Below, in pieces: positions 1 to 5,578 of a stretch of DNA of 10,585 bases. Within the stretch, counting starts at the first letter, position 1. Each line of letters starts with the position of its first letter. This stretch comes from an uncultured Clostridia bacterium (GTDB taxonomy: Bacteria > Bacillota > Clostridia > TANB77 > CAG-508), in assembly GCA_934167435.1 (NCBI GenBank), contig CAKPKZ010000049.1:1-10585 (forward strand), in the 5' to 3' direction. Position numbers and translations under genes: made by a program. The notes beneath the pieces are model-generated. The model was not told the origin of the DNA. It saw nothing but the letters and a program-made list of their open reading frames with translations, and ran no database searches.

Positions 1-73
1 GACCCGGAACGGGCTCGAACCGTCGACCTCTAGCGTGACAGGCTAGCGTTCTAACCAACTGAACTACCGGGCC
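1..73 (-). tRNA. tRNA-Asp (GTC), cut at its 3' end by the window edge
   Basis: On the minus strand the cloverleaf is complete except for the discriminator base and CCA, which fall outside the window. The acceptor arms GGCCCGG and CCGGGTC pair over 7 bp with one G-U. The anticodon loop CTGTCAC gives anticodon GTC, which reads Asp codons. The T loop carries the usual TTCGAGC. It lies 11 nt downstream of tRNA-Val and is probably cotranscribed with it. No terminator is visible because the window ends here. Confidence 0.95.
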
Positions 74-84
74 ATAAAATTAAG

Positions 85-160
85 TGGTGGTCGCTACAGG
101 GCTCGAACCTGTGACCCCCTGCTTGTAAGGCAGATGCTCTCCCAGCTGAGCTAAGCGACC
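85..160 (-). tRNA. tRNA-Val (TAC), CCA encoded
   Basis: The minus strand folds into a full tRNA. Acceptor arms GGTCGCT and AGCGACC pair over 7 bp, the anticodon loop CTTACAA gives anticodon TAC (Val), and the T loop is TTCGAGC between ACAGG and CCTGT. The discriminator is A, and a genomically encoded CCA follows at 87-85. It is the first gene of a Val-Asp tRNA pair behind the promoter at 189-217. Confidence 0.96.
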
Positions 161-188
161 ATTACTGTTTTGTCTTTCGACGTGATTT

Positions 189-217
189 AGTATACTAGAT
201 TTTTAAAAAATTGTCAA
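189..217 (-). promoter_or_regulatory. Near-consensus sigma-A promoter for the tRNA-Val/tRNA-Asp unit
   Basis: On the minus strand a perfect -35 TTGACA (217-212) is separated by exactly 17 nt from a -10 TATACT (194-189). The expected start is near 182, about 20 nt before the tRNA-Val 5' end. Such a strong core promoter fits stable RNA genes. It lies downstream of the groEL terminator, so the tRNAs form a separate unit. Confidence 0.85.
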
Positions 218-278
218 GCATTTTATAAAAATTTTTTTAATTTTTTCATAAAATTTTAATTTTATCTATATTTATTAC

Positions 279-323
279 AAAAAAGTGAGGCATTTCGGGC
301 ATCTCCCTAATGTCTCACTTTTT
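279..323 (-). terminator. Rho-independent terminator of groES-groEL
   Basis: Directly after the groEL stop codon the minus strand forms a hairpin. AAAAGTGAG pairs with CTCACTTTT (322-314 with 289-281). The stem continues past one mismatch through AATG/CATT and, after a small interruption, GGG/CCC. A run of six Ts follows on the minus strand (284-279). Confidence 0.85.
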
Positions 324-324
324 A

Positions 325-1965
325 TTAATACATTCCTTCCATTCCTGCTGGCATTCCACCTTCGTGTCCACCACATTTACATTCTTTTGATTCTGGAGCA
401 TCTGTAACTAAGCTTTCTGTAGTAAGTACCATTGATGCAATTGATGCTGCATTTTGAAGCGCACTTCTTGTAACTTTTGTTGGATCTACAATTCCTGTTT
501 TCTTCATGTCTACATATTCTTCTTTTGCTGCATCAAATCCAATTCCAACTTCTGAATTTTTAACTTTTTCAAGTATAACTGCTGGTTCTAATCCTGCATT
601 TATAGCAATTTGTTTTACAGGCTCTTCTAATGATTTTAGAACAATTTCAGCGCCTAATTTTTCTCCACCTTGTAAACTTTCAATTAATTTTTCTACATTA
701 GGAATAACATTTACTAAAGCTGTTCCTCCACCTGCAACTATACCTTCTTCTACTGCTGCTTTTGTAGCAGAAAGTGCATCTTCTATTCTTAATTTTTTAT
801 CTTTCATCTCAACTTCTGTTGCTGCTCCTACTCCAATTACTGCAACTCCTCCTGCAATTTTAGCTAATCTTTCTTGTAATTGCTCTTTATCATATTCGCT
901 TTGTGTTTCAGCTATTTGTGCTTTTATTTGTGCAACTCTATCTGCAATTTGTTGTTTATCTCCAGAACCATCTACAATAATTGTGTTTTCTTTTTGAACT
1001 TTAACTTGTTTTGCTTTTCCTAATTGTGCTATTGTTGTATCTTTTAACTCTAATCCTAAATCAGCTGTTATTACTTCTGCTCCTGTTAATGTAGCAATAT
1101 CTTGAAGCATTGCTTTTCTTTTATCTCCAAATCCAGGTGCCTTTACAGCAACTACATTTAATACTCCTCTTAATTTATTTAAGATTAATGTAGATAATGC
1201 TTCACCTTCCATGTCATCACAAATAATTAGTAATTTACCAGATTCTTGCATTAAAGCTTCTAATAAAGGTAATATTTCTTGTATATTACTAATTTTTTTA
1301 TCTGTTAATAAAATATATGGATTATCTAATACAGCTTCCATTTTTTCTGTATCTGTTACCATATATGGTGATAAATATCCTTTGTCAAATTGCATACCTT
1401 CTACAACATTTAATTCTGTATTTGAAGTTTTTGATTCCTCTATTGTAATAACTCCGTCTTTTGAAACTTTTTCCATTGCATCTGCTATTAATTTTCCCAC
1501 TTCTTCATTATTTGCAGATATACTTGCAACTCTTGCTATATCGTCTTTTCCATTTACTGTTGAGCTAATTTCTTTTAATCCTTCTACTGCAGTATTTACA
1601 GCCTTGTCTATTCCTCTTTTTATTGCCATTGGATCTGCTCCAGCAGCTACATTTTTTACGCCCTCTTTTATCATACTTTGAGCTAAGACTGTTGCTGTTG
1701 TTGTTCCATCTCCTGCAACATCATTAGTTTTTGTAGAAACTTCTTTTACTAATCTTGCTCCCATATTTTCAAATTTATCTTCTAATTCTATTTCCTTTGC
1801 TATTGTTACACCATCATTTGTAATTAATGGAGCTCCAAAGCTTTTATCTAATACTACATTTCTTCCTTTTGGTCCTAATGTAACTTTTACTGTATTAGCT
1901 AATTTATTAACTCCTTCTAATAAAGATTTTCTTGCATCTTCTCCAAATTTAATAACTTTTGCCAT
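325..1965 (-). CDS. groEL: Chaperonin GroEL (Hsp60, 60 kDa subunit)
   Basis: Encodes a 546-residue GroEL, the usual length of the family, which forms a double-ring ATP-driven folding chamber in the cytoplasm with GroES as lid. The start MAKVIKFG is typical. Visible ATP-site elements are the TLGPKGRN loop (residues 29-36), NDGVT with Asp51, the GDGTTTAT motif (85-92) and VEEGIVAGGGTAL near residue 410-420. A GAAAGGA ribosome binding site precedes the ATG, and the gene lies 34 nt downstream of groES in the same transcript. The C-terminal tail is unusual: instead of a plain GGM repeat it contains C-K-C-G-G-H (Cys529, Cys531, His534) before GGMPAGMEGMY. Identity is certain; any function of the Cys/His tail is unknown. 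Confidence 0.99.
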   Translation of the reverse strand: MAKVIKFGEDARKSLLEGVNKLANTVKVTLGPKGRNVVLDKSFGAPLITNDGVTIAKEIELEDKFENMGARLVKEVSTKTNDVAGDGTTTATVLAQSMIKEGVKNVAAGADPMAIKRGIDKAVNTAVEGLKEISSTVNGKDDIARVASISANNEEVGKLIADAMEKVSKDGVITIEESKTSNTELNVVEGMQFDKGYLSPYMVTDTEKMEAVLDNPYILLTDKKISNIQEILPLLEALMQESGKLLIICDDMEGEALSTLILNKLRGVLNVVAVKAPGFGDKRKAMLQDIATLTGAEVITADLGLELKDTTIAQLGKAKQVKVQKENTIIVDGSGDKQQIADRVAQIKAQIAETQSEYDKEQLQERLAKIAGGVAVIGVGAATEVEMKDKKLRIEDALSATKAAVEEGIVAGGGTALVNVIPNVEKLIESLQGGEKLGAEIVLKSLEEPVKQIAINAGLEPAVILEKVKNSEVGIGFDAAKEEYVDMKKTGIVDPTKVTRSALQNAASIASMVLTTESLVTDAPESKECKCGGHEGGMPAGMEGMY

Positions 1966-1999
1966 TTAAAATCCATCCTTTCTTTTTTATAATTTAAAT

Positions 2000-2281
2000 T
2001 TATTCAACAATTGCTAATATATCTTCTTGTTTTACAATTATGTATTCTTCACCTTGAAATTTTACTTCTGTTCCAGCATATTTGCTTACAATTACTTTAT
2101 CTCCTTTTTTTACATTCATTTCTTCAATTTTTCCATCTACTTTTTTTCCAGGTCCTACCTCTATTACTTCTGCAACTTGTGGTTTTTCTTTTGCAGCTGA
2201 AGTTAATATTATCCCACTTTTTGTTGTGTCTTCGCCTTCTTTCATTTTTATTAATACTCTGTCACTTAATGGTTTTATCAT
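2000..2281 (-). CDS. groES: Co-chaperonin GroES (10 kDa subunit)
   Basis: Encodes 93 residues, the normal length for GroES, which forms the heptameric lid of the GroEL chamber. The N-terminus MIKPLSDRVLIK is characteristic. The mobile loop (about residues 16-33) contains the hydrophobic GIIL segment (23-26) that docks on GroEL. The C-terminal part KYAGTEVKFQGEEYIIVKQEDILAIVE matches the family barrel end. A strong AAGGAGG ribosome binding site lies 8 nt before the ATG. It is the first gene of the groES-groEL operon and is controlled by the CIRCE element and promoter just upstream. Confidence 0.99.
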   Translation of the reverse strand: MIKPLSDRVLIKMKEGEDTTKSGIILTSAAKEKPQVAEVIEVGPGKKVDGKIEEMNVKKGDKVIVSKYAGTEVKFQGEEYIIVKQEDILAIVE

Positions 2282-2307
2282 TGTTAATTACCTCCTTATA
2301 TTTTTAT

Positions 2308-2334
2308 TTAGCAGTCCTTATTGTTGACTGCTAA
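2308..2334 (-). promoter_or_regulatory. CIRCE operator (HrcA binding site), symmetric variant
   Basis: A perfect 9-bp inverted repeat, TTAGCAGTC-N9-GACTGCTAA, lies 27 bp upstream of the groES start and overlaps the expected transcription start. The canonical CIRCE element is TTAGCACTC-N9-GAGTGCTAA and is bound by the HrcA repressor. Here the C at arm position 7 is G, and the mirror base has changed to match, so the dyad is intact. The hrcA gene is not in this window. Confidence 0.93.
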
Positions 2335-2335
2335 T

Positions 2336-2364
2336 AATTTATACCCAAAAACTAAAAATGTCAA
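2336..2364 (-). promoter_or_regulatory. groES-groEL promoter
   Basis: On the minus strand a perfect -35 TTGACA (2364-2359) is followed by overlapping -10 candidates: TATAAA (2343-2338, 15 nt spacer) or TAAATT (2341-2336, 17 nt spacer). Either places the start inside or at the edge of the CIRCE dyad, as expected for HrcA repression. Confidence 0.75.
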
Positions 2365-2413
2365 TAGTAAATTTATAAAATTCACCAAAAGTTCACAATC
2401 TATTTTATTCTTG

Positions 2414-2434
2414 TTAGTTAAAATATATAACTAA
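2414..2434. repeat. Short inverted repeat between the groESL promoter and the upstream terminator
   Basis: A perfect 7-bp inverted repeat, TTAGTTA-N7-TAACTAA, lies about 50 bp upstream of the groES -35 box and 8 bp from the terminator of the cysteine-rich gene. It has no T-tract, so it is not a terminator. It could be an operator or chance in AT-rich DNA. Confidence 0.4.
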
Positions 2435-2441
2435 ATTTTAT

Positions 2442-2478
2442 AAAAAAAGACACAAGAGATACTATCCCTTATGTCTTT
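2442..2478 (-). terminator. Rho-independent terminator of the cysteine-rich gene
   Basis: The minus strand forms AAAGACA-t-AAG-g-GATA, a one-base loop region, then TATC-t-CTT-g-TGTCTTT, a nearly continuous 16-bp stem with two wobble positions. A run of seven Ts on the minus strand follows (2448-2442). It starts 8 nt past the stop codon of the gene at 2486-2962, supporting that gene as a real transcription unit. Confidence 0.88.
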
Positions 2479-2485
2479 CACCTTT

Positions 2486-2962
2486 TTATGCTTCTTTTTG
2501 TCTTTCCACGTATTTTTTGTTTACAATATAACTACACTCCTTACATCCCATACACACTGTACAACATTTACATTTCGTACAAGTTTTGCATCTGTCACAA
2601 CGAATACAGTTCAAACACAAAATACAGGCATAACATCTTGTGCATTTTTCGCAATTTTCACATTCAAAGCAAAATTCACACATAGAGCACCTGCTTAAGT
2701 CTGTACACCTTTCACAATTTGTGCACGCTTTTAAGCCTTTGCTTTTTTTGCATCCTTTACATTTTTCAGAAAACTTACATAACTTACATCCAAAGCAGTC
2801 AATGCAGTTTACACAAAAAATGCAATTCTTACATCCCTTACAACCAAAACAAAAAAAGCACGTTTGGTTATTGTTTTTTGCGTTAATTACAATATGTAAT
2901 AAAACAATTGTTATTATTACAAATGCAATTATCAGTCCTACAATAAAAAAAAGATTTGTCAT
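2486..2962 (-). CDS. Membrane-anchored protein with a period-3 cysteine array (function unknown)
   Basis: Encodes 158 residues that I do not recognise as a named family. Residues 4-27 form one hydrophobic transmembrane or signal-anchor helix. Residues 35-143 are an array of (C-x-x) triplets: of 37 in-register positions (35, 38, 41 ... 143), 33 are Cys. The four exceptions are Ser65, Ser74, Leu77 and Leu89, and the spacing never slips. Cys133 is the only Cys out of register, giving 34 in all. The x positions are mixed Lys/Arg, Glu/Asp, Asn, Gly, Thr and aromatic; a short basic tail (SYIVNKKYVERQKEA) ends the protein. There is no ferredoxin-type CxxCxxCxxxCP. The ribosome binding site GGAGG lies 7 nt before the ATG, with its own promoter and terminator. 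The basic residues after the helix favour a cytoplasmic array by the positive-inside rule (inference). Metal or Fe-S binding, thiol storage or redox buffering are possibilities; none is shown. Confidence 0.9.
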   Translation of the reverse strand: MTNLFFIVGLIIAFVIITIVLLHIVINAKNNNQTCFFCFGCKGCKNCIFCVNCIDCFGCKLCKFSEKCKGCKKSKGLKACTNCERCTDLSRCSMCEFCFECENCEKCTRCYACILCLNCIRCDRCKTCTKCKCCTVCMGCKECSYIVNKKYVERQKEA

Positions 2963-3012
2963 TTTGTATCCTCCTTTAATGTCGTTAAATCTTTTTTCTT
3001 TTTGGTACCTTC

Positions 3013-3041
3013 ATTATACCATATTTTATATTATATATCAA
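3013..3041 (-). promoter_or_regulatory. Promoter of the cysteine-rich gene
   Basis: On the minus strand -35 TTGATA (3041-3036) is 17 nt from a perfect -10 TATAAT (3018-3013), which also carries an extended TGG just upstream. The predicted start near 3006 leaves about 44 nt of 5' leader. The -35 box lies 3 nt past the pyrG stop codon, and no terminator separates the two genes, so pyrG read-through is also possible. Confidence 0.82.
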
Positions 3042-3044
3042 TTG

Positions 3045-4650
3045 TTAATTTTTTAGAACCTCTTTAGCAGCTTTTACTAATCCAATAAATAATGGAGCTG
3101 GTTTATTAGGCCTTGATTTTAACTCTGGATGAAATTGGCTTGCTATAAAATATGGATGATCTTCTATTTCCACCATTTCTACCAATTTTCCATCTGGAGA
3201 AGTCCCTGAACATATTAATCCTGCCTTTTCTAATCTTTCCTTATATTCATTATTGTATTCATATCTATGTCTATGTCTTTCTGATATTTCTTCTTTATTA
3301 TATATTTTCTCTGCTAATGTTGATTTTTTTATTACACAAGGATATGCACCTAATCTCATTGTGCCACCTTTTCTTACAATTCCTTTTTGATCTTCCATAA
3401 TATGTATTACTGGATTTGTAGTATCAATATCTAATTCTGAAGAATTTGCATCTGCTAGTCCTAATACATCTCTTGCAAATTCAACAACTGCCATTTGCAT
3501 TCCTAAACATATTCCTAAAAATGGTATTTTATTTTCTCTAACATATTTTATTGTTTCTATTTTTCCTTCTATTCCTCTATTTCCAAATCCTCCTGGGACA
3601 ACAACACCTTGTATATTATTTAATTTTTCTTGTACATTATTTGCATTTATAGTTTCTGAATCTATTAATTTAATTTCTACTTTTACCTGGTTTGCATATC
3701 CTGCATGATATAAACTTTCCATTACAGATATATAGGCATCCTCTAATTGTGCATATTTTCCTACTATTGCTATTGTAACTTTATTGTTTGCATCAATTTT
3801 TCTAATATCTTCTATCATTTTCTCCCATTTAGAATTGTCTGGAAGATACTTATCAAGTTTTAAATGATTGCATACCTCTCTTGCAAGACCTTCTTCTTCT
3901 AACATAAGAGGAACTGCATATAAACAATCTGCTGTTTTATTTTGAATAACGCTTGTTTTTCTTACATTGCAAAATAAAGATAGCTTTTCTCTTATGTTGT
4001 CTGGTATTTCTTGCTCTGTTCTACATACTAATATGTTTGGCTTTATTCCAAAACTTTGTAACTCTTTTACAGAATGTTGTGTAGGTTTAGATTTTATTTC
4101 ATTTGAGCCAAATATATATGGTAATAGTGTAACATGAATATATAAAACATCTTCTGGATTCTTTTCTAGTCCAACTTGTCTAATTGCTTCTATTATTGAC
4201 AAGCCTTCTATATCTCCAACAGTTCCTCCAACTTCTGTTATTACAATATCTGTATTTTTAAATCCATATATTTTTTCTTTTATTTCATTTGTAATATGTG
4301 GAATTACTTGTACTGTTTTTCCAAGATATTCTCCTTTTCTTTCTTTTTCTATTACACTTGAGTATATTTTTCCCATTGTTACACTAGAATTTTTTGTTAA
4401 ATTCTCGTCTATAAATCTTTCATAATGACCTAAGTCTAAATCGGTTTCTGCACCGTCGTCTGTTACAAACACTTCTCCATGTTCATATGGATTCATTGTT
4501 CCTGGATCTACATTTATATATGGGTCAAATTTTTGTATTGTTACTTTATATCCTCTATTCTTTAGTAATCTTCCGAAGTGATGCTGCTGTTATTCCTTTT
4601 CCTAATCCTGATACTACTCCTCCTGTTACAAATATATACTTTGTATTCAT
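3045..4650 (-). CDS. pyrG: CTP synthase, with an apparent single-base frameshift near codon 26
   Basis: CTP synthase converts UTP, ATP and glutamine to CTP. The open frame 3045-4496 (483 residues) holds most of the synthetase domain (EHGEVFVTDDGAETDLDLGH) and the glutamine amidotransferase domain with nucleophile Cys in GICLGMQ and the FHPE pair. It lacks the N-terminal P-loop. That part is present upstream: ATG at 4650-4648, with AAGGAGG 10 nt before it, encodes MNTKYIFVTGG and SGLGKGITAASL, then runs to a stop. Ignoring one base (G at 4575 on the plus strand) restores GRLLKNRGYK, IQKFDPYINVDPG and joins the long frame, giving a normal 534-residue protein. Restored positions are about Cys381, His507 and Glu509. 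The indel may be a sequencing or assembly error, a true mutation, or a recoding site. The internal ATG at 4496 has no convincing ribosome binding site and would lack the P-loop. Confidence 0.93.
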
Positions 4651-4660
4651 TTTATCATAT

Positions 4661-4667
4661 CCTCCTT
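4661..4667 (-). promoter_or_regulatory. Ribosome binding site that fixes the true pyrG start
   Basis: AAGGAGG on the minus strand lies 10 nt before the ATG at 4650-4648, which opens the P-loop-containing N-terminus. This supports the upstream start rather than the internal ATG at 4496. It lies directly behind the leader terminator. Confidence 0.8.
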
Positions 4668-4674
4668 GTAAAAT

Positions 4675-4725
4675 AAAAAAAAGATTAAAAAACAAATTCC
4701 TCAAAATAGGGTTTTTTTTAATCTT
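4675..4725 (-). terminator. Leader terminator (probable attenuator) upstream of pyrG
   Basis: In the pyrG direction a hairpin with a 12-bp outer stem (AAGATTAAAAAA at 4725-4714 with TTTTTTAATCTT at 4692-4681) and an inner CCT/AGG stem is followed by a run of eight Ts (4682-4675). It ends only about 8 nt before the pyrG ribosome binding site, and no gene precedes it on this strand, so it can only act in the pyrG leader. By family knowledge, Bacillus pyrG is controlled by a leader terminator through CTP-sensitive reiterative transcription. The GGG start used there is not visible here, so the sensing mechanism is open. Confidence 0.75.
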
Positions 4726-4730
4726 ATTTT

Positions 4731-4759
4731 ATTTTAACAAATTTTTTTATTTTTTACAA
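4731..4759 (-). promoter_or_regulatory. Candidate pyrG promoter
   Basis: On the minus strand TTGTAA (4759-4754) lies 17 nt from TAAAAT (4736-4731). The start would fall near 4724, at the foot of the leader hairpin. The sequence is so AT-rich that alternative -10 boxes exist nearby, so this assignment is tentative. Confidence 0.4.
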
Positions 4760-4787
4760 TAGTAATATATATTTTTTTATTATTTAT

Positions 4788-4796
4788 TGGTATAAT
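4788..4796 (+). promoter_or_regulatory. Extended -10 promoter of the deoD-type gene
   Basis: A perfect TATAAT at 4791-4796 is preceded by TGG, forming an extended -10 element. No good -35 box lies 16-18 nt upstream (the region is all A/T), which is common for extended -10 promoters. It lies about 27 nt before the start codon and is divergent from the pyrG promoter. Confidence 0.7.
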
Positions 4797-4822
4797 ATAA
4801 AAAAATATAAGGAGGTTTTTTT

Positions 4823-5545
4823 ATGCCAACACCACACAATAAAGCAAAAATAGGAGATATAGCAAATGTTTTAATAATGCCTGGCGATCCATTGCGTGCA
4901 AAATATATTGCCGAAAATTTTTTAGATAATTTTACACTAGTAAATGATGTGCGTGGAATGTTTGCTTATACTGGTTATTATAAAGGTAAAAAAATATCTG
5001 TTATGGCTTCTGGTATGGGAATTCCAAGTATGGGAATTTACTCTTACGAATTATTTCATTTTTATAATGTAGATTATATTATTAGAATTGGAACTTGTGG
5101 GGCTTTTATTAAAGATTTGAATTTATTGGATATTATTTTAGTTAATAATTCTTATTCTGAAAGTAATTATGCTTTAAGCCTTGATAATAAAAAGATTCAT
5201 TTAGAAAGTTCTAGCACCACATTAAATACTATTATAAAAAATGTAGCTGCAAAAGAAAATATAAATTTCTTTGAAGGTACAACTTTATGCAACGAATGTT
5301 TTGATCCATATATTCCAGATATTAAAACTATGCTTTCTAGAATTCCTAAAGATATAACTATTTGTGGTTGTGAAATGGAAGCTTTTTCCTTGTTTTACAA
5401 TGCTAAAAGAGAAGGAAAACACGCAGCTTGTTTGTTAAATGTTGTAGATACTTTAATAGACAAAAAAGGTCTTTCTAGTGAAGAAAGACAAAATGGATTA
5501 AATACTATGATAAAGCTTGCTTTAGATTCAAGTTTAGAAATATAA
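4823..5545 (+). CDS. deoD: Purine nucleoside phosphorylase, DeoD type
   Basis: Encodes 240 residues, the usual size for hexameric DeoD-type phosphorylases, which split purine (deoxy)nucleosides with phosphate into base and (deoxy)ribose-1-phosphate for salvage. Family landmarks are TPH with His5, the phosphate-site MPGDPLRAKYIAE (Gly21, Arg25), VRGM with Arg44, IIRIGTCGA with Arg88, and the nucleoside-site CEMEA (Glu184, Met185, Glu186). The catalytic Asp209 and Arg222 (in EERQ) align with Asp204 and Arg217 of the E. coli enzyme. The usual SDH around the catalytic Asp is V-D-T here, and the middle of the protein (about 105-175) looks divergent, so base preference may differ. A GGAGG ribosome binding site lies 7 nt before the ATG. 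It is the only plus-strand gene, divergent from pyrG, and ends in a terminator shared with greA. Confidence 0.93.
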   Translation: MPTPHNKAKIGDIANVLIMPGDPLRAKYIAENFLDNFTLVNDVRGMFAYTGYYKGKKISVMASGMGIPSMGIYSYELFHFYNVDYIIRIGTCGAFIKDLNLLDIILVNNSYSESNYALSLDNKKIHLESSSTTLNTIIKNVAAKENINFFEGTTLCNECFDPYIPDIKTMLSRIPKDITICGCEMEAFSLFYNAKREGKHAACLLNVVDTLIDKKGLSSEERQNGLNTMIKLALDSSLEI

Positions 5546-5578
5546 AAAAATAAAAAGGTATTCCCTTTTTATTTTTTT
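5544..5578. terminator. Bidirectional terminator shared by deoD and greA
   Basis: A perfect 15-bp stem (5544-5558 with 5564-5578) around a 5-nt loop has A-rich and T-rich flanks, so each strand ends in a T-tract. The stem includes part of the stop codons of both convergent genes, so the deoD and greA 3' ends are packed onto one terminator. Confidence 0.85.

Noticed and set aside
506..1681. Long plus-strand open frames opposite groEL
   Set aside because: They are antisense shadows of a certain groEL gene, with Ser/Thr/Phe-rich translations typical of reversed AT-rich codons and no family motifs.
2486..2962. Ferredoxin or 4Fe-4S protein for the cysteine-rich gene
   Set aside because: There is no CxxCxxCxxxCP signature or paired-cluster fold; the strict triplet spacing over 109 residues does not fit any ferredoxin domain.
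2486..2962. Cys-rich RiPP precursor (SCIFF or ranthipeptide type)
   Set aside because: Those precursors are short, lack a transmembrane helix and sit beside a radical SAM maturase; none is encoded in this window.
2471..3056. Plus-strand open frames opposite the cysteine-rich gene
   Set aside because: The minus-strand frame has a promoter, a GGAGG site, a transmembrane helix, strict Cys register and a terminator in the matching direction. The opposite frames have none of these.
3045..4496. pyrG starting at the internal ATG at 4496
   Set aside because: This version lacks the P-loop and about 51 conserved residues that are clearly encoded just upstream in another frame, and its ribosome binding site is poor.
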